A stretch of 64,000 bases of DNA from Eonycteris spelaea (taxonomy: Eukaryota; Chordata; Mammalia; Chiroptera; Pteropodidae). Positions within the stretch are counted from its first letter, which is position 1. Each line of letters opens with the position of its first letter. Of this stretch, positions 12,580 to 23,368 are shown in pieces. The position numbers and the translations under genes are program-made. Location of the stretch: NCBI GenBank assembly GCA_003508835.1, contig PUFA01000034.1, positions 5,544,501-5,608,500 of the forward strand, in the 5' to 3' direction. Below the pieces are notes generated by a model that saw nothing but the letters and a program-made list of their open reading frames with translations, was not told where the DNA came from and searched no databases.

Positions 12580-14230
12580 TCTCCTGATAAAACTTGATGC
12601 AAGAAATGAAAGTGATGCTCCCTAACTTTCTCTGCAAGTTAATAAATAATTGTGCATTGGCAGGAAGATAAAGTCCCAGAATTGTTATTTAATTTTGTTG
12701 CTGCTGGTTACATGAAATATGTATATATCTGACCAGTAAGTTATATCATTCCAAAGTATAATAACCTATGTAACTCAAGAATATTATATATGACACTATA
12801 ATTACCCTGAGGTTTTATGTACTGCCTCAAGCATTTTCTGGTAGAATATGCTCTTTTTCAAGTTTATATTTTCCACATTTTCGTGAGATAGCATTTTAAT
12901 GCCCTGTAATTTCATCTTAGAAAGTGATTTTGCCTTTAACCATGTTCCTTTTTTTAAACAAAGATTTTTTGCCTCATTCCATTCCTCTTTAAAATGAGCT
13001 TTTAAGTAGATAAAACACTAAAAAAAAAAAATTAAAAAAAAAAACAAAGCTTTATTTGCCACATTAGCTATTTTGGAATGAAACTTGAAAAAGGCAAAAA
13101 CTTTTTACACCCCAAATTCCCATGTACTGCAGATACAATTGAGTTAGAATCAACTCGTAACTTACATGACTGCATTGATGTCGCAAGCTTCATTGGCCAG
13201 CTGCTGCGTGAAGCCCAGGATGAACCGGGGATGAAGTACATGTTCTGTGTATCTCAGGCAACAGTCAAAGCTGCTTGCTGCTAAAAAAAAAAAAGAAAGA
13301 AAGAAAGAAAGAAAGGTCTTGAGTTCATATCAATAAAATATTCTGGGATAGGTATTATAAAACTCCTTGAAGTTGTGAAAAACCTAGAATCTGATTTCTA
13401 TGGAACAGTTCCAATGTCTTTGAGACCCAATTGAACAGTTCTAGTTCTCTTAAAAAACAGTTTGTGTGGGGGAAATTTCAGTTTGCAAAAGTCCAGCACG
13501 AGCATTTTTAGGAATGCATCCGCTGCTAAAAGTGATGTACTCTTACAGCAATCAAGCAATCCCTGGACACTCCTCCAACTTAAATTACAACCTGCTGTAA
13601 GATAAGAGATATTGTAATTACAAAGTTGGCAAGTGATATTCCTGAGGCCTTGAAAAGATGAAGAAGTCAGATGCCACGATCCACCCCTAAAGAAGGAGTT
13701 TTGCAACTAGTTAGTTAGGAAGTTATTCCAACTAGTTAGTTAGTTATTCCAACTAGTTAGTTAGGAAGTGAGAAAGCTGAAGAAATGGGAGTGCCTCTTA
13801 CATCTCAGCATGAACCCATTACTTGTAACGTGCCCCAATTTACATCACTCCTAGAAATAGCACGTTGGCCACGTACTAGAGCTGAGAGGTCTGTCTCTAT
13901 GAGCTCACTCTCCCCCAGATCTGCTGGGATTGACAGCAGAGAGGAGAGCCTGGTCGGCAGCAGTAACCGATCCCTCCCTCCCTCACCAGTGAGCTGACAA
14001 CTTCTATCACCTGCTTTCGAAGACTTTCTAACAGGCTTCTGTCCTTTAGGGAACCCCCAGATAAGCTCAAGGCTTAGAGGAAAGTGAAAATAGTTCTTCC
14101 TCCTGTGCTAGCAGAAAGAGGGACACTTACCTTCTGACTTGCTGCAGAGTTGGAGTAGCAGCACAGACATCAAAGCGGCCAGGAGCAAAGTCTTGCTGCT
14201 GCTGCTGCTGCTGCTGCTCATCATTTTCAT
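11604..14230 (-). CDS. CCL20: C-C motif chemokine 20 (CCL20/MIP-3alpha), four coding exons
   Basis: CCL20 is a secreted chemokine that binds CCR6 and attracts immature dendritic cells, Th17 cells and B cells to mucosa and skin. Coding exons on the minus strand are 14230-14131, 13280-13166, 12368-12291 and 11625-11604. Each junction has GT-AG splice signals, and the phases join to give 104 residues and a TAG stop. The mature part is 70 residues, the same as human, and starts ASSFDCCL; the DCCL motif is the CCR6-binding N terminus. All four chemokine cysteines are present (mature 6, 7, 32, 48). The end (SQRIKKM) resembles the basic human C terminus. The signal peptide is about 8 residues longer than in human because it begins MKMM followed by eight serines, then KTLLLAALMSVLLL. 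Three in-frame ATGs (14230, 14224, 14221) could start translation; I chose the first. The gene looks intact. Identification is from remembered family sequence. Confidence 0.95.
11740..11890 (+). mobile_element. MIR relic in CCL20 intron 3
   Basis: 'acatgaggaaatcgaagctc' and 'ctgccagctaatgacag' correspond to the MIR core. Confidence 0.5.
12498..12580. repeat. GATA tetranucleotide microsatellite with TA flank, in CCL20 intron 2
   Basis: About eleven near-perfect GATA units (roughly 12536-12579) preceded by an irregular TA/TC stretch, between CCL20 exons 3 and 2. Likely length-polymorphic. Confidence 0.9.
13282..13317 (-). repeat. CTTT microsatellite forming the polypyrimidine tract of CCL20 intron 1
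   Basis: On the minus strand a run of CTTT units passes into a T run and ends in the AG acceptor of CCL20 exon 2. The repeat serves as the pyrimidine tract of that splice site. Confidence 0.8.
14195..14218 (-). repeat. CCL20: Perfect AGC x8 triplet repeat coding for polyserine in CCL20
   Basis: Eight uninterrupted GCT units on the plus strand read as AGC serine codons in CCL20 exon 1, directly after Met-Lys-Met-Met. Other mammalian CCL20 signal peptides have only one or two serines or a Cys-Thr here, so this looks like a local microsatellite expansion. It lies in the n-region of the signal peptide, ahead of an unchanged hydrophobic core. Confidence 0.92.
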
Positions 14231-14319
14231 TTCCAAGATGAGACCTGCTCTGTGCTGGGTACCCAGTGCCTTGGAAGGCTGCTTTGTTCGGATAGCAGCC
14301 AGGTCCTCTGATGGCTCTT

Positions 14320-14325
14320 CTTATA
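14320..14325 (-). promoter_or_regulatory. CCL20: TATA box of CCL20
   Basis: TATAAG on the minus strand, 90 bases before the first ATG. It would place the transcription start near 14290-14296 and give a 5' UTR of about 60 bases, similar to human CCL20. Confidence 0.75.
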
Positions 14326-14364
14326 GCAAATATTGGGAATGTACACAGAGGCGTGTTCTCACAT

Positions 14365-14376
14365 GGGGTTTTCCCC
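14365..14376 (-). promoter_or_regulatory. CCL20: NF-kB site of the CCL20 promoter
   Basis: The 12-base palindrome GGGGAAAACCCC lies about 40 bases upstream of the TATA box and 135 bases upstream of the first ATG. The human CCL20 proximal promoter has the same kB core, which drives induction by TNF, IL-1 and TLR signals. Site and spacing are seen in the sequence; function is inferred from the human gene. Confidence 0.85.
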
Positions 14377-14399
14377 ATAGATCGACCTGCTCCATCATG

Positions 14400-15345
14400 T
14401 CGTCACAAAGAAAAACCACAGGGAAAAACTTCCTGCTTTCCCTCATTGTGGAAGGGACGAAGGTCAGTTTAAGGCAAGGGAGCAAAAAGGGAAGCTCTTG
14501 TTCAATTTTGGGGAGGTTTCCATTAAGTTTCACTTAATCTTATCTCTGAAAGGAGAGGACAAGGATTAACGATAATACAAAGGTCAGCCTCACACAGGAA
14601 CATTCCAGACTCCTATTGTTACAGTCTATTTGCTTTCTGAAGCCAACTGGAGAGGGGGAGGATGAGGTAGAATGCCCAGCATACTCAGGAACCATTTAAT
14701 TTGCATAGTAGCTACTCAGCTGTCACCAAAGACCTTACATTTTTAGGCTGGCTTTCAGAGCAGGTAACATAACAATGCTGTGGTACTGTCCCCAGTTTTA
14801 GTAGAAAACACCAGTCCTCCAGTAAGACTCAAGCCTCGGCTTCATGTTAAATTTGTGTCGACTCTTCTAAGAATCTGCTACATTTATATGACTCTCATCA
14901 GTATTGCAGCCCAGAAAGCAATCCTTACCTTCCCCTAACTCTTCATGCCGATGTAGTTACATGACTCAATACAAAGCCTCAGAAAGGTTGAAAAAGAAGA
15001 AAGAACACTATTGGCAGAGGTTAATCGACAACAACAAAATGTCAAATAATAGCGATAATGATGATAATACAATATGCATTCCTAACCTGTGATGGTGTAA
15101 TATGAAATCCCCACTAGGGAGAATATCATTGTATGCTAGGGATGAGGTTTGTGGAGTGGGTGGACTATAAAGAAATAACCCAACAGAGTTTAGGGGGTTG
15201 ATAGAATTATTTTCTATGCTATTATGGGCATGGTTATGCATATCTACACATGTGTTAGAAATCATAGAACTACACATCAAAAGAAAAAATCGAATTATAT
15301 GACCATTTAAACAATAAAGTTTATGAACACAAAAACTTTAAAATG
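14400..15345. other. CCL20 upstream flank
   Basis: Unique-looking sequence upstream of the CCL20 promoter. Beyond the kB site and TATA box I could not assign further elements with confidence. Confidence 0.4.
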
Positions 15346-15349
15346 ATTT

Positions 15350-15590
15350 TTATCTTTTTCTTTTACTTATTTATTTGTTTGCTTGTTTGTTTGTTTGTTT
15401 TTATTATGGTGGCATTGGTTAACAAAATCCAGTAAGTTTCAGGTGTACAATTCAATAGTAAAGCATATATATATTGCTTTGTGTGTTCATTTCCCATAGT
15501 TAGATTCCTTTCTGTCGCCATATATTTGACCCCTTTTACCCCATCTACCTCCCCATATCCTCCTTAACCTTTGGTAAGCACTAATCTATT
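15350..15590 (-). mobile_element. L1 3'-end fragment, antisense
   Basis: Reads on the plus strand as TTTG repeats followed by 'agtttcaggtgtacaattca' and a pyrimidine-rich end, the reverse complement of a laurasiatherian-type L1 3' region. Confidence 0.65.
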
Positions 15591-15599
15591 TAAAATCAT

Positions 15600-18500
15600 T
15601 TTTAAAAAGAACTTCTCACTAAACACAAATGGATCTAAAAGATATACCATATAAACTGTAAACAATGAGAACTGAAGTTGCTATGCCTATACCTGACAAA
15701 GCAGATTTTAGAAAAAAAAATATGTATATATGATACTAAAGATAAAGAGGGAGTTCCATAATGATAAAGAATCAATCCATCAGGAAGATTTAAAATTATG
15801 GCCACATATATATACTAACAATAACACCCCAAAATACGTGAAGCAAAACTGACAGAATTGAAAGAGGAAGTAGACAATTCAGTCATAAAAGTTGAATACT
15901 TCAATACCATATTTTCAATAATGAGTAGAAAAACTAAACAGAAGATCTGCAAGAAAATAGAATACTTGAACAACACTATAAACCAACTAGACCTAACAAA
16001 TATCTATAGAACACTACACCCAACAAGAGAATAGTCATTTTTCTCGAAGTTTATAAGGAATAATCTCCAAGATAAATTATATGTCAGGCTACAGAACAAG
16101 TCTCAATAAATTTGAAAGGATTGACACACGAAGCATGTTTTCAAACCACAATGAAATTACATTAGAATTCAATAACAGAAGGAAATTTGGGGAATTCACA
16201 AATATGTAAATATTAAACAATACATTCCTAAGTAACCAATGTGCCAAAAAAGACATCAATAAAGCAAATAGAAAACACTTTGAGATGAATGAAAATTTAA
16301 ACTAAATATACCAAAATGTATGTGATGCAGCAAAAGCACTACTTAGAGGTAAACTTACAGCAGGGATAAAGGAAATCAGAAATAACATAACAATAGAGGA
16401 AATCAGGAGAACCAAAAGTTAGTTCTTTGGGGGAAAAAAATTAACAAGTTTAAATTAGGCTAATCAAGAAAATAAAGGGGAGTGGGGAGGATGGAAGAAT
16501 GGAGAGAAGATAATTTGCTAAACTCGGAAATATCAAAATGGAACGTCACCTCCAAATTTAAGGAATGAAAGGGACTAAAATGGAATGTTCTAAACACTAC
16601 TTGCCAGCAAATTAGATAATATAGGCTCAAAGGACAAATTACTGAAACTGACTCAAGTAGACATAAAATGTTTAAATAGCTCCATAACAACTAAAGATAT
16701 CAAATTGGTAACTAAAAATGTCTCCACAAAGAAAAGCCCAGACCTAGGATTTCACTGGTAAATTCTGCCAAACACTCAAGAAAAAATTAAAAATAGTTCT
16801 TTATGACCTTTTCCAAAAAGTAAAAGAAGAGAGAACAATTTCTAACTCATTCTATGAGACGCTGTTACACTGATACCAAAATAAGAAAAGGACATCACAG
16901 TAGAATAAAACTACAGACCAATGTCCCTTATGAATAGAAACACAAAAATCTTCGACAAAATGCTAGTAAACTGTCTCCAGAAACATATAAAAAGCACCAT
17001 GCACCATAACCAGGTGGGATTTATCCTAGGAAATGTAGTACACGATATTAACATAATAAAAAAAAAACCATATGAAAAACATTTGACAAAATCCAATGTC
17101 TTTTCATAAGAAAAACCTTCAACAAATTAGATATGGTAGAGAACTTTCCCAACCTGATAAAGATCATCTATGAAAATCCCACAGTTAATACCATACTTGA
17201 TTTTAAAAGACTAAATACTTTCCCTCTGAGATCAAGACCAAGTAAAGAATATCTGCTCCCATCACTTCTATTTAATATTGTACAGGACATTCTAGCCAGG
17301 ACAAGTAGGCAAGAAGAGGGGAAGGCATGAAGATTGGAAAGGAAGTAATAACTATCTTAATTTGTAGACGATATGATCTCGTATATAGAAAATCGTAAAA
17401 AATCCACTAAAAACACTATTAGAGCTAGTAAATTTAACAAGGTTGCAAAATTCAAGATCAATATACAAAAATCAATTGCATTTCTATATACTATCAATAA
17501 ACAACCTGAAAATAAAATTAAGATAAAGAAGACTTCTAAATGAATAGAAAGACATCCAATGTCATGAATTGGGAGACTTAACATTGTTAAAATGACACTA
17601 TTCCCCAAACTGATCTACAAATTCCATACAATTTCTAGCAAAATCACAGCTGGCTTCTTGTAGAAATGGAACAGTGTGTTATCAAATTTATATAGAATTA
17701 TAAGGGATCTCAAATAGCCAAAACAAGGAATAACATAGTCTAAGGACTTATACTTTCTAATTCCAAAACTTACTACAAAACTATACTAAGACATGGGGTA
17801 CTAGCATAAGTGTAGACATACAGATCAATTATATAGATTCCCATATCTATGGTTAATAGACCCATTCAATGGGGAAAAGAATAGTCTTTTCAATAAATGG
17901 TAATGGGACAGCTAGGTATCCACATTCAAAAGAATGATGTCAAACCACGGCCTCACCCATATACAAAAATTAACTCAAAATGGATCACAGACTTAAATAT
18001 AAGAGCTGAAACAGTGAAACTCTTAGAAGAATCTTCATGACCTTGAGTTGGGCTATTGTTTTTCAGATACAACACCAAAAGCTCCAGCAACAAAACAAAC
18101 AAACAAACTGGATTATATCTAAACTATAAACACTTGTACTTCAAATAATACTATAAAAATGCGACAAAACAACTCACAGAAAGGTAGGAAATATTAACAA
18201 ATCATAACCTGATGAGGGACTTATACTTGGTTCATAATATATGAAGAACCCTTGTAATTCAATAATAAAAAGGTAAATAAACCAATTTAAAAATGGACAA
18301 AATATCTGAACAGACATTTCTGCAAAGATATATAAATGGCCAGCAAACACATAAGAAGATGCTCAACACCTTTAGTCACTAGGAAAATATAAATTAAAAC
18401 CACAATGACATACCACTTCCCACCCACAGGAATGGCTATAATCAAAAAGATAAATAATAAGCACTGGCAATAATGTGGCGAAACTGGAACCCTCATACAA

Positions 18501-19140
18501 TGTTGATGATGAAAAGGATGGAGTCACTTTGAAAAACTGTCAAATGGTAAATCTGACAACAACATGGCAGAGCAATTCCACACCAAAGGGAAACGATAAT
18601 AAATATCCACAAAAAAAAAGTATATATGAATGTTCATGGCAGCATTATCATAATAGCCCCAAAGTGGAAACAACCCAAATGTCAGTCACTGATGAATAGA
18701 TAAACAAAATGTGGTAAATTTGTACAACGGAATTGTTATTTGGCAATAAAAATGAAGTACTGATGGAGACTACCATGGATGAGCCTTGGAAACGCCATAC
18801 TAAGTGTAGGGCGGGGAGGGGGGGAGCAGGAAGAGCACAAGAGGGCACATGTTACACAACTTCATTTCTATGAATTGTTCAAAATTGGCAAGCCGATAGA
18901 GTCAGGAAGTAGAATCTGATCATCTAGGGAGAGATTGGGGTGTTGGCGTCAAGGGAGGGGAATGGAGAATGATGCTAATGTCTGTGTGTGTTTTTTTTTT
19001 AATTTTTTAATCTAAAAATAGATAGTGATAGTATTTGCATAACCCTATGAATATGCTAAGACACACTGAATTGTGCACGTTTAAAAGGGTGATTTTTACA
19101 GTATATAAATTATATCTCAATAAAACTCATACAACAACAA
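15600..19140 (+). mobile_element. 5'-truncated, decayed L1 (ORF2 C-terminal half and 3' end)
   Basis: Continuous plus-strand homology to L1 ORF2 starts in the endonuclease-RT linker region. It passes the RT domain (recognisable around 16921-17100: an NR-type motif then HHNQVGFI), with a catalytic-box remnant FVDDM at 17361-17375. It ends in an L1 3' tail with 'tcaataaaactc' near 19120. The frame is broken many times; the longest open stretches are only 60-70 codons, so it is inactive. Confidence 0.85.
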
Positions 19141-19149
19141 CAAAATTCT

Positions 19150-20009
19150 CCCCCTACCCACATCTAACATTTACTCCAGCCAGCACACCTACTTTCTTTC
19201 TTTATGGCCACTCTTGGTGCTTGCATTCTGTGTTCCTTTCTCCTCCTTCCTCCTTTCCTATTGGTTCTCTTCTTCTTCTCCCTCTTGCTCATCATTTAAT
19301 CATATCTCTCATCTCCTCTCCCTTTAATAACTGTAAAAAAGAACTGATTTTTGATACATTGCAATATTGATTGAAATCGTATTTCCCTACACTTAGTTTG
19401 ATGGATGGGTCATTGCATAGTTATCACTTAAAAACTTTTAAAAATGTGAACTTCAACTGACATATATTTTTTTTTGGTCAATGTACATGCTAACGAGAAG
19501 GGTAACATAAGAAAATTATTTCAAACCTAACTTATTAGAAGGCTAATTGTCACATTGGACTTTATTTTCTAGCTTTTCTTTTCAAATATTTCAGACACGT
19601 TCCTGATGAGTCCTAACCCCTGCATGTAGTAGAGTCTCGGTGTTTTAATCTTTTTTTTTTTTTTTCCCAAAAAAAATCTTTGGTAAGTGTTTTAGGTCAA
19701 AAGTACTTAGTAGTAAATACATATGGCTAGAACATGATGCCCGAATTCAGGAGAACTTATAATAAGAGAGTTAAAACACACACGAATAACTATAAAACAA
19801 AGCAATATGGGATAAGTGTCATATTCATATTATATGAAATGTTTTCATAGAAATTGTTCACAAAAATGTGATCATTTAAAAGTCACTTAGCTCCCCTTTC
19901 ATTTTTATGACAAATGAATGCAAGATGTCATGTTGACTACAGAGTTCCATCTTTCTGTTCTCTTTCTTATGAAGTTCCATAAAAAGATTTTTGGAAGATA
20001 ATAGTAGTT
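19150..20009. other. Intergenic sequence with a pyrimidine-rich start
   Basis: A C/T-rich segment (19150-19325), then A/T-rich sequence with T runs near 19465 and 19650. No gene seen. Confidence 0.4.
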
Positions 20010-20345
20010 TCTTTTAAAACAGTACTTACTGAGCACCTAATAGGTGCCAGATATCTTAGTAGGGAATGTCCTGTGAAAGCAAGGAAGCATGATATTTGAT
20101 TCTACAAAGAACCACGCAGCCCTGAGCTTTCTGGCTTCCATGCCAGTGGGTGTTGACTGTAGCTCCAGGGACAAACTCGGTTTTTGAGCAGTGTCACATT
20201 ACAGAATTTCTAAGCTGGAGAGCTGTGGAGACCATCTAGCTCAATATCTTAAAGATGGGGACCCTGAAGCCAGAGAGATGTTTAACTGTGTCACTGTTGG
20301 ACCGGTTGGATCTAGAAATCAGATCTTCTTCCTTAGATCAGTGGA
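20010..20345. mobile_element. MIR-like and other ancient repeat fragments
   Basis: 'ttactgagcacctaatagg' followed by 'gtgccagatat' is MIR-like. 20190-20290 resembles an old element with an 'agctggagagctgtggag' block. Confidence 0.4.
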
Positions 20346-21070
20346 CCGTTCCTCATTTCCTCCTCAAGGGTTTATTATCGGATTACCAAGTGGATGGTAT
20401 CATATATTATGAGCTTACACTTTAGTTTGTTTCAGGTAGTCAAGCAAGTCATACTTTCCATTCAGGCTTAATCACATACGCCAAATACTGAGGTATTATA
20501 GAGAGCACTAAAAACAAAAATAATAAACCACAACTGCAGTGGGGGACAGCAACAGTAAGTGATCCCACAGTGACTGCCTAAAACAAGGCAAGGCTCTTGT
20601 TTCTTGGCACCTTAGCTTGGGTTCCCCCCGAAAGCGGAGCCTGAGGTATAGACCAGTTATTTGGGAGATAATCTCAGGAAACAAGAGTGAGGCAGGGAGA
20701 TGGCAAGGGGGGAAAGCACTCAAGGTTATTCTGTGGGAACTGGGGCATCTATTCCAGTAGAATTTCCTAGCTGTCTTCCAGAATTATTCCCCTGAAGGGT
20801 GGCAGATGGAGTACCTGTCAATTGGCTTACCCCCCTTATTACTTGAAGATTCATCTCCCTCCGGTTTTAAGCCATGCTTGAGGGTGGAGAGACTCGTCCC
20901 ATGCTCTCCCTCAGCCCTGAGAAGGTCTTAGAGCACAAAGACCAGCAGAGTCACCTGTTGTCAGCATGATGTGATCTCAACCCATGACACTACAGCTGAG
21001 GCCAAAATCAAAGGTGGAAAAGAAAAAGATGACCTGGGATTCCAGAGATGCCTCCTACAAATGGCTTTTA
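20346..21070. other. Intergenic sequence; lower part may hold the retrocopy 3' UTR
   Basis: No gene recognised. Sequence directly below 21075 would be the ABCG2 retrocopy's 3' UTR, but I could not verify homology. 20640-20760 resembles an interspersed repeat. Confidence 0.35.
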
Positions 21071-21889
21071 AAAGCTTTTTTAGAAACAGCAATTTTAGGC
21101 AGGTCATTGTGAGGAAAATTACTATTACACATGCTAAGCCTAGATCATTTCTCTGCAGACCCCAGGAGGACAGCTTGGTTTTGTAAAACGTTTTCCCCAG
21201 AACACACAGCACAGTCACCAGCTTTATTTACTTGTGTCCCATTTATCCCGAGGCAAAAGCTTTGGCCTATAAATTCATTATATTGCAAGGCTATGTAGTC
21301 ATACCGAAAAAATACTTATCTATTTAATGCAGGAAAGCCAAGGCCTGATAGTTCTGAGGTTCTCAAAGAGGCCTGAAAAACTCGTCATTACTAATAAAGA
21401 GACAGTCAGGACGGGAGTGGCCAAAGGATGTCACTCTGACCTGCGGCAACGAGCAGAGCCACGGCTCTGGAGCTCGGTGGAGCATCATGAGGACAACGCC
21501 ATGATAAAGATGGCTGCACCCGCGGCTTTAGCCCCAACATTAAATGCGACCTGCTCATCAATACGATGTTCCTAAAATTCTACAAGAGGAGGTCAGATCA
21601 CTTTTCCAAAACAATACGATGCTACTCTAGAATAGCTCCTGATAGACCTGTTCATAAACCGCTTCTTTTCAAGAACCAAAACAGATGCCACGGAGAGATT
21701 CTTAGAGCACTGGTGGCAGGTCACGTGAAACGGGAAGGCAACTCCATGCTGAATTTCTGCAGGGCTGTTCGAGCCAAAGTCAAGGGCACCTATAACCCGT
21801 CCGATCATAACAGGTGCTGTTATCTCAGGAATGAAGCCCTGAGAGTCGCCAAGTAAATTTTCAAGTGAGCCTTTAGACACAGGCTGGAA

Positions 21890-21981
21890 TCAATGACCAA
21901 CGAAAGTGATATATGGGAGCATTTGAGGTCTTGCTCCCCAGTATATATATTGTCAATTTGGCTCAAATAAACTCTTACTGT

Positions 21982-22046
<65 letters not shown>

Positions 22047-22115
22047 TATATATATATGTTATATATGTGAAAACCATGCACTCCGTTGTTTTGTTTTTGT
22101 TTTTGTTTTTGTTTT
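21890..22115. mobile_element. LTR 3'-tail fragment plus TA/CA microsatellite inserted in the ABCG2 retrocopy
   Basis: The ABCG2-like reading stops after the segment at 22173-22120 and resumes near 21880. Between them are a tail resembling a retroviral LTR end (21917-21975, with AATAAA), a TA/CA repeat (21986-22058) and GTTTTT units (about 22089-22114). The tail matches the end of the LTR at 58118-58755 over a 25-base block with one mismatch. The fragment does not code for protein. Confidence 0.6.
21986..22058. repeat. TA dinucleotide microsatellite with a short CA block
   Basis: About 24 TA units, then CA units, then TA again. Self-complementary and probably unstable in length. Confidence 0.95.
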
Positions 22116-23309
22116 GACCTACTCAGAGACCATCCAGTTCAGACTTCATGTCTTTGTAGAAAGAGGAATTAACATAAAACTGTCTGTCCTGACCTGGAAG
22201 CTCTTCGATGACCTCCAGTTTTCAACCTCTTCAGTTTGTATGTCATCATGGCAGAGGCCTCTCCACTAGTGACATGAAGAAAGAGTTCAGCAGAGCCACC
22301 ACAGGCCTCACACTGGTGACCAGTAGATGCCAATGACGCCGAAGTTTCCTGGGCGGGGCCTTGAAACAACGCCCTTCCCAAAGCCGGCAAGGTGAGATCG
22401 CCGAGCAGTTTGAAGATGACGCAACGAGGCTGCATCATCTGGAGAAGAGGCTGGTCCTTCCCTGCCTTGACGTCTTCCCTAGAAGCAGAAGGACTGCGCT
22501 TGCGGTGCTGGCTTCTCAGCCAGTGGCGGACTCTTCCAGAAACAGGACGGTCGGATCTGTCTTCTCCTCCGCTGCCATGCAGGTCTCCATCCTCTCGCCC
22601 CCAGACCCAGCCCGAGGGGCTGCGTTCCCGCGGGGGAGTTTGCCACTTTGCTCAGATCCAGCCCTTGAATGCTTTTGTTAAGGTGTTGTGTTTTCTGTTT
22701 GTTTGTTTTTGTTTTTTTGCCTGACGGCTCATACTTGCCAACCGGCTGCTGGAAATTCTAGGTGTTCTCTTACCGCAAGGTCTCCACAACATTACCATCT
22801 TGAACGACATAACCTGTGGTATTTCTAGAGTTGGCAGGCCGAGTGGCTCCATTTAGCTCCAGAAAGGCTAAGGGGTCTTCCTTTGCGGTCACTATGCCTT
22901 TCAATAAGGACTTCCCTGACCTCAAGGGTCCCAGGATAGCGTTAAGACCTGGTTTTATCTCTCCACGGACGCCCTTCAGTATCTCTTTCTCAGCTGTTTT
23001 TGACCAACTCGGAAGTTGCATTTTCCCTTCACTTGATAGCAAATATGATGAAAACTGAACGCAAACTAAACAGATAACATCCCAGCGTCTTCGGAGGGTC
23101 CAGGTGGACCATTGGTGCTCGTTTTTGACATTGGAAAAACAAAAACATTCTTTGTCTTTGATGTCTAGAAAAGATCTTTTCTCCCTTTGTGGCTATGGAA
23201 TGGAACAAATCTTTTCCATAGAATTTTCAATGGAATGCTGATTCATGAAATTGCTAAGGCTGCTTTCCTGCAAAATCATCTCTGCTCGGTCTTGGATTTT
23301 AAAACATAA

Positions 23310-23368
23310 CCATGCACGCACACACACACACACACGCACACACAAACACAAACACACACAAATACACA
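23310..23368. repeat. CA microsatellite, interrupted
   Basis: CA units with several G and A interruptions. Confidence 0.9.

Larger units (their letters stand above)
21075..23164 (-). pseudogene. ABCG2-like processed pseudogene (BCRP retrocopy)
   Basis: ABCG2 is a half-size ABC efflux pump with one nucleotide-binding domain followed by six membrane helices. Matches run in order with no introns. They are an N-terminal part (SFHHICYQVK, then EKEILKGVRG and KPGLNAILGP) at about 23050-22900; a damaged Walker A (LRSGKS) near 22900-22941; VVQDGNVVETL near 22780; a degraded signature (SGGERM) near 22590-22612; Walker B with the following D-loop replaced by a stop (VLFLEESATG) near 22516-22553; a GPAQE segment near 22345-22368; VNSSFYKDMKSELDGL at 22173-22120; the first helix region (ENLLGDSQGF) near 21860; ALQYNEFIGQSF near 21280; and the last helix ending CLKLLFLKK near 21080. 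The initiator ATG has become ACA, a stop lies at 23066-23068, and several frameshifts follow. An LTR tail and TA tract interrupt the linker. No poly(A) tail was recognised. Confidence 0.9.

Noticed and set aside
16911..17109. Two overlapping short frames in opposite directions near 17 kb
   Set aside because: They are L1 ORF2 reverse-transcriptase remnants and their antisense, not host genes.
21566..21856. 96-codon plus-strand frame that looks like a ribosomal-type basic protein
   Set aside because: It is the antisense shadow of the ABCG2-like retrocopy; the minus strand aligns with ABCG2 membrane-domain sequence.
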